Shown: positions 1-8,111, counted from the first letter of the stretch. The stretch: DNA of 34,827 bases from Mycobacterium sp. 1100029.7 (GCF_001665235.1 NZ_LZSC01000074.1:1-34827); one strand, 5' to 3'. The notes: generated from the letters alone by a model not told the origin. A program made the numbers and translations.

Positions 1-1
1 G

Positions 2-568
2 CCGGTGATGTCGGCCAAGCTCCCGCCGGTGGAGAAGGCGTCGACGGTCAAGTCGTCGGCGAGTCCGAGCGCCGGGCCGCCCGGTTCGGACCGGCCGGTG
101 GTGGTCAGCGTGGTAGGCCTGGTGCACAAGCCCGGTCTGGTCACGTTGATGCCCGGCGCACGGATCGCCGACGCACTGCAGGCCGCCGGGGGAGCGCTGG
201 ACGGCGCGGACACCATCGGACTGAACATGGCCCGCCCACTCGGCGACGGCGAACAGATCGTGGTGGGACTGGCGCCCGTTTCGGGACAGCCCACCGCGCT
301 GGGCAGCTCCGTCGCGGCCGGGCCGACTTCGGGCCCCAAACCGGCGCCGCCGGGATCGGGACGGCCCAAGGCCGGTGCGGCGCTCGATCTCAACACCGCG
401 ACCGTCGAGCAATTGGACGCGTTGCCAGGAGTCGGGCCGGTCACCGCCGCCGCGATCGTCGCGTGGCGGAAGTCCAACGGCAAGTTCACCAGCGTGGACC
501 AGCTCGCCGATGTCGAGGGCATCGGGCCGGCGCGGCTGGACAAGCTGCGCGCCCTGGTCCGTGTCTGA
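2..568 (+). CDS. comEA: ComEA-like helix-hairpin-helix DNA-binding protein (5' end cut by window)
   Basis: The frame is open at the left edge, so the N-terminus is missing; the first in-window start (GTG, position 5) is probably internal. The visible part has an SLBB-type soluble ligand-binding domain (residues about 32-90, counted from position 5). A Pro/Gly/Ala-rich linker follows, then a C-terminal pair of helix-hairpin-helix motifs (about 128-186, LDALPGVGPVTA and LADVEGIGPARL). SLBB plus HhH is the ComEA layout: in transformable bacteria ComEA binds incoming double-stranded DNA outside the membrane and hands it to ComEC. The next gene, comEC, overlaps by 8 bases and is probably co-translated. 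The M. tuberculosis homologue (Rv2415c) is near 297 residues, so over 100 residues lie outside the window. The family is secure; a role in DNA uptake is unproven in mycobacteria. Confidence 0.9.
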   Translation, partial: PVMSAKLPPVEKASTVKSSASPSAGPPGSDRPVVVSVVGLVHKPGLVTLMPGARIADALQAAGGALDGADTIGLNMARPLGDGEQIVVGLAPVSGQPTALGSSVAAGPTSGPKPAPPGSGRPKAGAALDLNTATVEQLDALPGVGPVTAAAIVAWRKSNGKFTSVDQLADVEGIGPARLDKLRALVRV

Positions 569-2165
569 GGCTGCGGCGCCGCCCCAGGTGCTGTCGGCGC
601 TGGCTCGCCTCGACGTGCGCCTGGTCCCGGCCGCGCTGACCAGTTGGGTCGTCACCGCGGCCGGCATCGTGTGGCCCGTCGGCCCCATGCTGGTCGCCTT
701 CGGTTTCACACTGGTCGGGTGCGGGGCGCTGGCCTGGTGTGCGGCGCGTGGCACGCCGCGCCTGCGCGTCGTCGGTGTCGGGCTGGTCGCGGTCGGCGTG
801 GTCGGCGCGGGGTTCGGGTTCGCGATCACGCTGCGCGCCGACGCCGTCGCTCATCACCCGATCACCGGGGCATTCGGGACGGTGGCGCCGGTGACGGTGA
901 CGCCCAGCGAGAGCGCGCTGTCCTTGGGCCGCGACCGACTGATGTTCCGTGCCACCCTGCAGCGACTGCGCGACGACGAAACATCCGGTCGGGTCACGGT
1001 TTTCGCGCGGGCCGCCGACTTCGACGTGAGGGTGGGGCAGCCGATGCGATTTTCCGCGCGAATCACCCGGCCCACCCGCCACGACTTGACGGTCGCGGTG
1101 CTCAACGCGGCGGGTAGGCCCGCGATCGGCCGGGCGGGTGCGGTGCAGCGCGGGGCGCACGCGGTGCGCACTCGGTTCGCCGCCACCGCACGCGCGGTGT
1201 TACCCGCCGAGCAGTCGGCGATGTTGCCGGCGCTGGTCCTCGGCGACACATCGGCCGTCACGGCCGACACCGGCCGCGAATTCCGTTCTGCGGGAATGAC
1301 GCATCTGACGGCCGTGTCGGGCGCCAACGTCACGATCGTGTGTGCGGCCGTCCTGCTGTCCGCGCGGCTGATCGGTCCGCGGGCGGCCGTGCTGCTCGCC
1401 GGGGTGGCGCTGGTGGCGTTCGTCGTGGTGGTGCAGCCGACGGCCAGCGTGTTGCGAGCGGCGGTGATGGGCGCGATCACGCTGACCGGAATGCTGTCTT
1501 CTCGTCGGCGACAAGCGATTCCAGCGCTGTCGGCAGCGGTGCTGATCCTGCTCGCCCTTGCGCCGCAGCTCGCGGTCGATGCCGGCTTCGCGCTGTCGGT
1601 GCTGGCGACGGGGGCACTGGTCGTCATCGCGCCGGTTTGGTCACGGCGTCTGGTCGGCCGGGGCTGTCCCGCCGTGCTGGCGGATGCCGTCGCGGTGGCG
1701 CTGGCCGCGCAAGTGGTGACAGCTCCACTGGTGGCCGGCATCTCGGGCCGGGTGAGCCTGGTGTCGGTCGCCGCCAATCTCGCCGCGGCGCCGGTGATCG
1801 CGCCGATCACCGTACTGGGCAGCGCCGCAACGGTGTTGTGCATGCTGTGGCCGCCCGGCGCGCAGCTGCTGATGCGGTTCACCGGCCCGGAACTGTGGTG
1901 GGTGCTGAAGGTGGCGCACGTCGCGGCCGGGGTGCCCGCGGCTACCCTGCCGGTGCCCGACGGCCTGGCCGGGGTGCTGTTGGTGGGTTGCGGCACGGCG
2001 CTGTTGCTCGTGCTGGGCATGCTGCTGTGGCGACGGTCCTGGTTTCGCACGTCGGCCCGCACGGCCGCGGTGGTGGCCGTAGCTTGCGCGGTGGCCTGGT
2101 CGCTGTCGGCGCTGCTGGATCCCCGAACGGATTGGTCGGCCCGTCGTGACACCATCGTGGGGTGA
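561..2165 (+). CDS. comEC: ComEC/Rec2-type DNA uptake channel protein
   Basis: I place the start at GTG 561, which overlaps the comEA stop and gives 534 residues, close to Rv2414c. The frame stays open further upstream, but that part lies inside comEA. The protein has many hydrophobic segments, an N-terminal pair then a soluble stretch, then the Competence membrane domain carrying the hallmark GMTHLTAVSGANVTIV (family pattern HLxAVSGxxV). It ends soon after the last membrane segments, so the C-terminal metallo-beta-lactamase-like domain found in Bacillus ComEC is absent. ComEC forms the inner-membrane channel for single-stranded DNA entry. The stop overlaps the holA start (GTGA), which suggests translational coupling. 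Whether mycobacteria use it for transformation is not established. Confidence 0.9.
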   Translation: MSEAAAPPQVLSALARLDVRLVPAALTSWVVTAAGIVWPVGPMLVAFGFTLVGCGALAWCAARGTPRLRVVGVGLVAVGVVGAGFGFAITLRADAVAHHPITGAFGTVAPVTVTPSESALSLGRDRLMFRATLQRLRDDETSGRVTVFARAADFDVRVGQPMRFSARITRPTRHDLTVAVLNAAGRPAIGRAGAVQRGAHAVRTRFAATARAVLPAEQSAMLPALVLGDTSAVTADTGREFRSAGMTHLTAVSGANVTIVCAAVLLSARLIGPRAAVLLAGVALVAFVVVVQPTASVLRAAVMGAITLTGMLSSRRRQAIPALSAAVLILLALAPQLAVDAGFALSVLATGALVVIAPVWSRRLVGRGCPAVLADAVAVALAAQVVTAPLVAGISGRVSLVSVAANLAAAPVIAPITVLGSAATVLCMLWPPGAQLLMRFTGPELWWVLKVAHVAAGVPAATLPVPDGLAGVLLVGCGTALLLVLGMLLWRRSWFRTSARTAAVVAVACAVAWSLSALLDPRTDWSARRDTIVG

Positions 2166-3130
2166 GCCAGGATTCGCCGTTGCATTTGGTCTTGGGAGAC
2201 GAGGATCTGCTGGTCGAAAGGGCCGTGGCGGACGTACTGCGGGCGGCGCGCAAACGCGCCGGCACCGACGACATTCCGGTCAACCGGATGCGGGCCGGTG
2301 ATGTCGGCACCTACGAACTCGCCGAGATGCTGAGCCCGTCGCTGTTCGCCGACGAGCGCATCGTCGTGCTGGAGGCCGCCGCCGAAGCGGGCAAGGATGC
2401 GGTCGCGATGATCGCGGCTGCGGCCGCTGATATGCCGCCGGCCACCGTGCTGATCGTGGTGCACTCGGGCGGCGGACGGGCCAAGGCGCTGGCGGATCAG
2501 TTGAAGTCGCTGGGCGCCGAAGTGCATCCCTGCGCGCGAATCACCAAACTGAGCGAACGCATCGACTTCATCCGCAAGGAGTTCCGCGCGCTACGGGTCA
2601 AGGTCGACGAGGACACGGTGACCGCCCTGCTGGACGCCGTCGGCTCCGATGTGCGTGAGCTCGCGGCGGCCTGCTCGCAATTGGTCGCCGACACCGGCGG
2701 TGCGGTCGACGAGGCCGCGGTGCGCCGCTACCACAGCGGAAAGGCCGAGGTGAAAGGCTTCGACATCGCGGACAAAGCCGTGGCGGGCGATGTCGCGGGC
2801 GCCGCCGAGGCGCTGCGGTGGGCGATGATGCGCGGTGAGCCGCTGGTGGTGCTGGCCGACGCGCTGGCCGAAGCCATCCACACCATCGGCCGCGTGGGCC
2901 CGCTGTCCGGCGACCCGTACCGGCTGGCCGGGCAGCTGGGCATGCCCCCGTGGCGGGTGCAAAAGGCGCAGAAGCAGGCGCGGCGCTGGTCGCGCGAGAG
3001 TGTGGCGGTAGCGATGAAGGTGGTCGCGGAACTCAACGCCAATGTGAAGGGAGCGGCCGCGGACGCCGACTACGCGCTGGAATCGGCGGTCAGAAAGGTT
3101 GCCGAGCTGGTGTCCGACCGGGGCCGGTAG
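2162..3130 (+). CDS. holA: DNA polymerase III delta subunit
   Basis: This 322-residue protein matches the usual length of actinobacterial HolA. Delta is the clamp-loader subunit that opens the beta sliding clamp during chromosome replication. It starts LHLVLGDEDLLVERAV, the typical delta N-terminus (a degenerate AAA+ domain without a working Walker A). A helical middle region follows (ELAAACSQL, around residue 165) and then the C-terminal collar domain (WRVQKAQKQARRW, around 265). The start GTG 2162 overlaps the comEC stop by four bases. The comEC-holA arrangement is widespread in bacteria. The gene is convergent with rpsT, separated by only 12 bases, with no clear terminator hairpin between them. 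Confidence 0.95.
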   Translation: MSQDSPLHLVLGDEDLLVERAVADVLRAARKRAGTDDIPVNRMRAGDVGTYELAEMLSPSLFADERIVVLEAAAEAGKDAVAMIAAAAADMPPATVLIVVHSGGGRAKALADQLKSLGAEVHPCARITKLSERIDFIRKEFRALRVKVDEDTVTALLDAVGSDVRELAAACSQLVADTGGAVDEAAVRRYHSGKAEVKGFDIADKAVAGDVAGAAEALRWAMMRGEPLVVLADALAEAIHTIGRVGPLSGDPYRLAGQLGMPPWRVQKAQKQARRWSRESVAVAMKVVAELNANVKGAAADADYALESAVRKVAELVSDRGR

Positions 3131-3142
3131 GGACGCTGCGGC

Positions 3143-3403
3143 TCAGATCTTGTTGAGCGACCGGGCCAGCGCCGACTTCTTGTTGGCGGCCTGGTTCTTG
3201 TGGATGACGCCCTTGGTGGCCGCCTTGTCCAGCTTGCGGTTCGTCGACACCAGCAACTCAGCGGCCTTGTCCTTGTCGCCGGCCTCAGCAGCCTCGCGGA
3301 ACGCGCGCACGGCGGTGCGCAGCGAGGACTTCACCGACTTGTTGCGCAGCCGGGCGCGCTCGTTCGTCTTGATGCGCTTCTGCTGCGACTTGATGTTGGC
3401 CAC
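3143..3403 (-). CDS. rpsT: 30S ribosomal protein S20
   Basis: An 86-residue, very basic protein starting ANIKSQQKRIKTNERARLRN and ending with KSALARSLNKI, the classic S20 sequence. S20 binds 16S rRNA early in 30S assembly. The start is GTG at 3403, with an AAGGA Shine-Dalgarno about nine bases upstream on the minus strand. It is monocistronic and faces holA, the same arrangement as in other mycobacteria. The region upstream (3404-3560) is shared with the divergent gene at 3561 and contains a perfect 6-base inverted repeat (see separate entry). Confidence 0.98.
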   Translation of the reverse strand: MANIKSQQKRIKTNERARLRNKSVKSSLRTAVRAFREAAEAGDKDKAAELLVSTNRKLDKAATKGVIHKNQAANKKSALARSLNKI

Positions 3404-3471
3404 GCGAAATTATCCTTCGTCGATTCGGTATTGGCGGTCTTCGTCTCGGGGGGCGCCCCACACCCGATTGC

Positions 3472-3491
3472 GACTGCTCAGGTTAGCAGTC
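3472..3491. promoter_or_regulatory. Inverted repeat in the rpsT / ATP-grasp gene divergent promoter region
   Basis: GACTGC at 3472-3477 is repeated inverted as GCAGTC at 3486-3491, with 8 bases between. The spacer contains TAACCT when read on the minus strand (3485-3480), which fits the mycobacterial -10 pattern TANNNT and would give rpsT a leader of roughly 70 bases. The palindrome could be a protein site covering the -10 element or an RNA hairpin if transcription starts further upstream. No regulator is identified. Confidence 0.35.
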
Positions 3492-3560
3492 GGTTACGTT
3501 TTCTCCCAAAACGGGAACTCGTGGCCTGCCATAACGTCGATTTAAGGCAGCATCCTACAA

Positions 3561-5267
3561 GTGACTCTTCCTGACCAGGTTGAACAGACCAGGCGCGGGT
3601 CGCGCAGCGCTGCTCGGGCGCTGGAGCGTTCCGAGCGTATTTTCGGCGGCTACAACTCGTCGGACGCCTATGAGGCGGCCTTCGACGAGATGTTCGACGC
3701 TCAGGGCAACGTGCGCGGCCCCTACAAGGGCATATACGCCGAACTCGCGCCCTCGGACGTCTCCGACCTGCGCGCTCGCGCCGAAGCGCTGGCCCGGGCG
3801 TTCATCGACCAGGGCATCACCTTCTCGCTGTCCGGCCAGGAGCGGCCGTTTCCGCTGGACCTGGTGCCGCGGGTGCTCTCCGCGGCCGAATGGAACCGCC
3901 TCGAGCGCGGCATCGTCCAACGTGTCAAAGCCCTCGAGATGTACCTCGACGACATCTACGGTGACCAGGAGATCCTCAACGACGGCGTCATTCCGCGGCG
4001 CCTGGTCACCTCCTGCGAGCACTTCCATCGCCAGGCCATGGGCATCGTCCCGCCCAACGGCGTGCGCATTCACGTCGCCGGCATCGACCTGATCCGCGAC
4101 GAGAAGGGCACTTGGCGGGTCCTCGAGGACAACCTGCGCTCGCCCTCCGGGGTGTCCTATGTCATGGAGAACCGGCGCACCATGGCACGGGTCTTTCCCA
4201 ATCTGTTCGCCACCCACCGGGTGCGTGCGGTCGACGACTACTCCTCGCACCTGCTGCGCGCGCTGCGCAACTCCGCGGCCACCAACGAAGCCGACCCGAC
4301 GGTCGTGGTGCTGACCCCGGGCGTCTACAACTCGGCGTATTTCGAGCACTCGCTGCTGGCGCGGCAGATGGGCGTCGAGCTGGTCGAGGGCCGTGACCTG
4401 TTCTGCCGCGACAATCAGGTCTATATGCGCACCACCGAGGGCGAACGGCAGGTCGACGTGATCTACCGGCGCATCGACGACATCTACCTCGACCCGCTGC
4501 AGTTCCGCGCCGATTCGGTGCTGGGGGTGGCCGGCCTGGTCAACGCCGCCCGCGCCGGCAACGTCGTGATCTCCAGCGCGATCGGCAACGGCGTGGGTGA
4601 CGACAAGCTGGTCTACACCTACGTGCCGACGATGATCGAGTACTACCTGGGCGAGAAGCCGATTCTGGCCAACGTCGACACCTACCGGTGCTGGCTGGAT
4701 GACGAACGCGAGGAAGTGCTGGACCGGGTCGACGAGTTGGTCATCAAGCCGGTCGAGGGGTCGGGCGGCTACGGCATCGTCTTCGGTCCGGACGCTTCGG
4801 AGAAAGAACTCGCCGCCGTCAGCCGGAAGATCCGCGACGATCCCCGCAGCTGGATCGCCCAGCCGATGATGGAGCTGTCCACCGTGCCGACGCAGATCGA
4901 CAACACGCTGGCGCCGCGCTACGTCGACCTGCGGCCCTTCGCGGTCAACGACGGCGACGACGTGTGGGTGCTGCCGGGCGGTCTGAGCCGGGTGGCCCTG
5001 GTCGAGGGCTCGCGGGTGGTCAACTCCAGCCAGGGCGGCGGGTCCAAGGACACCTGGGTGCTGGCATCGTCGCGCGCGTCGGCCGCCGACCGCGAGCTGG
5101 GAGCCGCGGAGGTGGTGCGTTCGTTGCCCGACTCGATGAGCGAAGCCGAGCCCGACGAGCCGGCCGCGCCGCCGCACCAACAGCCGCTGCAGGCCGAGCA
5201 GCCGCAAAACGGTAAGGCCGCGAAAAAGCAGAAACAGCAGCAACAACAGCGAAGGACGGTCCGCTGA
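3561..5267 (+). CDS. Circularly permuted ATP-grasp protein (Rv2411c family)
   Basis: A 568-residue protein of the circularly permuted ATP-grasp family (former DUF404/DUF407). Visible hallmarks are the N-terminal block around FGGYNSSDAYEAAFDEMFD, the central RPFPLDLVPR and VLEDNLRSPSGVSYVMENR, and the glycine-rich VEGSGGYGIVFGP near residue 400, expected to bind ATP. The last 35 residues are low-complexity and rich in Ala, Lys and Gln (KKQKQQQQQRR), a probably disordered tail. ATP-grasp enzymes typically join a carboxylate to an amine via an acyl-phosphate; the substrate here is unknown. It heads a three-gene unit: its stop overlaps the next start (ATGA at 5267). The start chosen is GTG 3561; no strong Shine-Dalgarno is seen, so the exact start is less certain. 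Confidence 0.9.
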   Translation: MTLPDQVEQTRRGSRSAARALERSERIFGGYNSSDAYEAAFDEMFDAQGNVRGPYKGIYAELAPSDVSDLRARAEALARAFIDQGITFSLSGQERPFPLDLVPRVLSAAEWNRLERGIVQRVKALEMYLDDIYGDQEILNDGVIPRRLVTSCEHFHRQAMGIVPPNGVRIHVAGIDLIRDEKGTWRVLEDNLRSPSGVSYVMENRRTMARVFPNLFATHRVRAVDDYSSHLLRALRNSAATNEADPTVVVLTPGVYNSAYFEHSLLARQMGVELVEGRDLFCRDNQVYMRTTEGERQVDVIYRRIDDIYLDPLQFRADSVLGVAGLVNAARAGNVVISSAIGNGVGDDKLVYTYVPTMIEYYLGEKPILANVDTYRCWLDDEREEVLDRVDELVIKPVEGSGGYGIVFGPDASEKELAAVSRKIRDDPRSWIAQPMMELSTVPTQIDNTLAPRYVDLRPFAVNDGDDVWVLPGGLSRVALVEGSRVVNSSQGGGSKDTWVLASSRASAADRELGAAEVVRSLPDSMSEAEPDEPAAPPHQQPLQAEQPQNGKAAKKQKQQQQQRRTVR

Positions 5268-6238
5268 TGTTGGCCCGAAATGCCGAGGCGCTCTACTGGA
5301 TTGGCCGCTACGTCGAACGGGCCGACGACACCGCGCGCATTCTGGATGTCGCGTTGCACCAATTGCTGGAGGACTCCAGCGTCGATCCCGACCAGGCGTC
5401 GCGGCTGCTGCTGCGGGTGCTGGGGATCGAGCCGCCCGACCACGACCTGGATGTCTGGTCGTTGACCGATCTGGTCGCCTACCGCACCAACAATGTGGGG
5501 GGCAGCTCGATCGTCGACGCGATGACGGCGGCACGCGAAAACGCCAAGTCCGCGCGCGAAGTGACGTCCAGCGAAATCTGGGAATGCCTCAACACCACCT
5601 ACAACGCCTTGCCCGAACGCGAACGCGCGGCCAAACGCCTTGGCCCGCATGAGTTTTTGTCGTTCATCGAGGGCAGGGCGGCGATGTTCGCCGGGCTGGC
5701 CGACTCGACACTTTCGCGTGACGACGGGTACCGCTTCATGGTGCTGGGCCGCGCGATCGAGCGCGTCGACATGACGGTGCGGCTGCTGCTGTCCCGCGTG
5801 GGCGACAGCGCGTCCTCTCCGGCGTGGGTGACGCTGTTGCGTTCGGCCGGCGCGCACGACACGTATCTGCGCACCTATCGCGGAGTGCTCGACGCGGGAC
5901 GGGTCGTCGAATTCATGATGCTCGACCGGCTGTTCCCGCGATCGGTGTTCTATTCGCTCAAGCTCGCCGAACACAGCATCGAAGAACTGGTCCGCAATCC
6001 GCAAAGCCGGGTGGGAGCGACGGCCGAGGCGCAGCGCCTGCTCGGCCAGGCGCGCAGTGAACTGGAGTTCCTGCCGCCCGGGGTGTTGCTCGACACCCTG
6101 GAGACGCGGCTCGCCGGCTTGCAGACGACATGTCGAGATGTGGCAGATGCGTTGTCGCTGCAGTACTTTCACGTCACACCGTGGGTGGCGTGGTCGGACG
6201 CCGGTCACAGTCTGGTCGCACGGAATGGGGATGTCTGA
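5267..6238 (+). CDS. Alpha-E domain protein (Rv2410c family, DUF403)
   Basis: A 323-residue, mostly helical protein beginning MLARNAEALYWIGRYVERADDTAR, the signature start of the alpha-E (DUF403) family. It spans the usual family length with one domain. Members nearly always sit between a circularly permuted ATP-grasp gene and a transglutaminase-like gene, as here, and are thought to act with them in a peptide ligation or modification pathway. That role comes from gene neighbourhood and is not biochemically established. Starts overlap on both sides: ATGA with the upstream gene at 5267 and ATGTC..TGATG with the downstream gene at 6238. The three proteins are therefore likely made in fixed ratio. 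Confidence 0.9.
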   Translation: MLARNAEALYWIGRYVERADDTARILDVALHQLLEDSSVDPDQASRLLLRVLGIEPPDHDLDVWSLTDLVAYRTNNVGGSSIVDAMTAARENAKSAREVTSSEIWECLNTTYNALPERERAAKRLGPHEFLSFIEGRAAMFAGLADSTLSRDDGYRFMVLGRAIERVDMTVRLLLSRVGDSASSPAWVTLLRSAGAHDTYLRTYRGVLDAGRVVEFMMLDRLFPRSVFYSLKLAEHSIEELVRNPQSRVGATAEAQRLLGQARSELEFLPPGVLLDTLETRLAGLQTTCRDVADALSLQYFHVTPWVAWSDAGHSLVARNGDV

Positions 6239-7077
6239 TGTGGCGACTACGTGTGGTGCACACGACCGGGTACGCCTACCAGGCGGCGGTGACCGCCTCC
6301 TACAACGAGGCCCGGCTGACGCCCAGTTCCGACACCCGGCAAAACGTCATCCTCAACCGCGTGGAAACCATTCCGGCGACGCGGACCTACCGTTACATCG
6401 ACTACTGGGGCACCGCCGTCACGGCGTTCGACTTGCACGCGCCGCACACCGATCTGACCGTGACGTCCTCGTCGGTCGTCGAGACCGAACAGCCCGAACC
6501 GGCAGCGAAAGACGTCACCTGGACCGACCTGCAGTCGGCCGCCGTGATCGATCGGTTCGACGAACTACTGCAGCCCACCAAATACACGCCGATCGCCAAG
6601 CGACTTCGGTCCATCAGCAAGAGGATCGTCAAAAACCATGAGCCGCAGGAGGCCGTGATCGCCGCGGCCAACTGGGTGCACGGCGAGCTGGACTATCTGC
6701 CGGGCACCACGGGTGTGCAATCGTCCGGACTGGACGCCTTCAAGTCCGGCAAGGGTGTCTGCCAGGACTTCGTCCATTTGACGCTGATGCTGTTGCGCGA
6801 CATGGGAATTCCTGCGCGATACGTGTCGGGTTACCTGCACCCCGACCGGGAGGCGGTCGTCGGGGAGACCGTGGACGGACGCAGCCACGCCTGGGTTCAG
6901 GCCTGGACCGGCGGCTGGTGGAATTACGACCCCACCAAAGACACCGAGATCACCGAGCAATACGTCAGCGTCGGCGTCGGGCGCGACTATACCGACGTGT
7001 CACCGCTGAAGGGCATTTACTCCGGGCAGGGCGCTACCGATCTCGACGTGGTCGTGGAGGTCACCCGGCTGGCCTAG
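6238..7077 (+). CDS. Transglutaminase-like cysteine protease-fold protein (Rv2409c family)
   Basis: Starting at ATG 6238, which overlaps the upstream stop, the protein is 279 residues, the same length I recall for Rv2409c. It has the bacterial transglutaminase N-terminal beta domain (residues about 1-80, LRVVHTTGYAYQAAVTASYNEARLTP) and a transglutaminase-like core. The complete catalytic triad is visible: Cys175 in GKGVCQDFVH, His217 in RSHAWVQAW, and Asp231 in NYDPT. Such enzymes cleave or transfer peptide/isopeptide amide bonds. As third gene of the ATP-grasp/alpha-E/transglutaminase unit, it may reverse or complete a ligation made by the ATP-grasp partner (inference). No signal peptide is visible, so it is expected in the cytoplasm. 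Confidence 0.92.
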   Translation: MWRLRVVHTTGYAYQAAVTASYNEARLTPSSDTRQNVILNRVETIPATRTYRYIDYWGTAVTAFDLHAPHTDLTVTSSSVVETEQPEPAAKDVTWTDLQSAAVIDRFDELLQPTKYTPIAKRLRSISKRIVKNHEPQEAVIAAANWVHGELDYLPGTTGVQSSGLDAFKSGKGVCQDFVHLTLMLLRDMGIPARYVSGYLHPDREAVVGETVDGRSHAWVQAWTGGWWNYDPTKDTEITEQYVSVGVGRDYTDVSPLKGIYSGQGATDLDVVVEVTRLA

Positions 7078-7093
7078 CGCGAATCCGCTTGCG

Positions 7094-7927
7094 TTACCCG
7101 ATTTCGACGCGGTGCAAGTCGTCGCCGAGCTCGATGCGCCCACCGAATTGTGACGCGGCCAACGTTCGCCACTGTTCTTCCTGTCCATGCACCAGCGCCG
7201 GCACATAGTGCGTCATGATCAGCGTGCCGACTCCCGCGCGGGCGGCCGTGGCCGCGGCCTCTTCGACCGACGAGTGGTAGTCGCAGATGTCCTGCAGCCG
7301 CTGCTGCGGGATCTGGGTGACGATGTCTTTGCGGATCACGGTGTGCACCAGGGCGTTGGCGTTGGCCGCCAGCTCGTCCAGGCCGGCGCAGGGCACGGTG
7401 TCTCCGGCCAGCACCACCGCGGCGCCGTCGGCGTCGATGCGGAAGCCGATGGTCGGCGCCACCGGCCGATGATCGGTAGGTCCCACCTGGATCGTGACGC
7501 CGTCGCGGTCCCACACCGGACCGGACGTGTATTCGTGGACCTCGACCGACGGCGGCGCGTTCAGGTCGTCGTGGTGGGCAATCCGGTAGCGGATGTCGTG
7601 GCCGAACGCCGCCAGCATCGCCTCGACCGTCTCGCCGGTGCCGGGCGGCCCGATGATCGGAAACGGCGCGGGGTCGGGGGTGAACGTGCTGATCCAGCGG
7701 GTGATGAGCAGGTCGCCCAGCTCGGCGATGTGGTCGCTGTGCAGATGCGTGAGCAGCAGCGCCGACAACCCGGCGGCGCCCACGCCGACGGCGGCCGCGC
7801 GCTGCAGGACGCCACGCCCGCAATCGACGAGGAACACCTGGCCGCCGGCCCGCACCAGCGTCGCCGGGCCCGCGCGGTTCGGGTCGGGAATGGGACTGCC
7901 CGTGCCCAGCAGGGTGATCTCGATCAT
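7094..7927 (-). CDS. rnz: Ribonuclease Z-like metallo-beta-lactamase-fold hydrolase
   Basis: A 277-residue protein of the RNase Z branch of the metallo-beta-lactamase superfamily, close to Rv2407. The metal-binding motif THLHSDH gives His61, His63, Asp65 and His66; further ligand candidates are His153, Asp176 (LAGDT) and His240 (MTHYV). RNase Z cuts the 3' trailer from pre-tRNA. The usual HEAT motif of RNase Z is replaced by HTVI (His195), with His218 in YHSS following, so its substrate may differ from the E. coli type. The start is ATG 7927 (MIEITLLGTG); the longer frame upstream has no conserved sequence. It converges on the transglutaminase-like gene with 16 bases between; PE24, found here in M. 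tuberculosis, is absent. Confidence 0.82.
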   Translation of the reverse strand: MIEITLLGTGSPIPDPNRAGPATLVRAGGQVFLVDCGRGVLQRAAAVGVGAAGLSALLLTHLHSDHIAELGDLLITRWISTFTPDPAPFPIIGPPGTGETVEAMLAAFGHDIRYRIAHHDDLNAPPSVEVHEYTSGPVWDRDGVTIQVGPTDHRPVAPTIGFRIDADGAAVVLAGDTVPCAGLDELAANANALVHTVIRKDIVTQIPQQRLQDICDYHSSVEEAAATAARAGVGTLIMTHYVPALVHGQEEQWRTLAASQFGGRIELGDDLHRVEIG

Positions 7928-8071
7928 GAGCCAATCCAACAAGGCGGCCGGGTGCTTTGTGGACCGATCCGGCGAACTGGCTTCGGGTGCGTTTCGCGCC
8001 GATGGCCGCGGGTAGTGGTGCTGATCGGTTGCCGGTTTTCGCGTTGGCTTTCCCGCCGCGCGAGGAAGCCG

Positions 8072-8095
8072 TAGCCTGGTGTGAAGCAGATCACA
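8072..8095 (+). promoter_or_regulatory. Predicted -10 element and CRP-type operator upstream of the CBS gene
   Basis: TAGCCT at 8072-8077 fits the mycobacterial -10 pattern TANNNT. Directly downstream, TGTGA-AGCAGA-TCACA at 8080-8095 is a perfect match to the CRP consensus (TGTGA-N6-TCACA). The start site predicted from the -10 falls inside the palindrome, so bound CRP would be expected to block rather than activate this promoter (inference). The Shine-Dalgarno GGAGG (8103-8107) of the CBS gene follows 8 bases later. The rest of the 184-base gap to rnz shows nothing else clear. Confidence 0.6.
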
Positions 8096-8111
8096 ACCAG
8101 CTGGAGGCTTG

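Noticed and set aside
854..2527. A 557-codon minus-strand frame opposite comEC and holA
   Set aside because: It spans two unrelated well-supported genes and is low-complexity Thr/Ala/Arg sequence typical of antisense GC-rich frames.
3555..5534. A 659-codon open frame on the minus strand opposite the ATP-grasp gene
   Set aside because: Composition is Arg/His/Asp-rich as expected for a mirror frame of a high-GC gene; it has no recognisable domain and the plus-strand gene has clear family motifs.
7078..7093. A PE-family gene between the transglutaminase-like gene and rnz, as in M. tuberculosis
   Set aside because: Only 16 bases lie between the two convergent genes.
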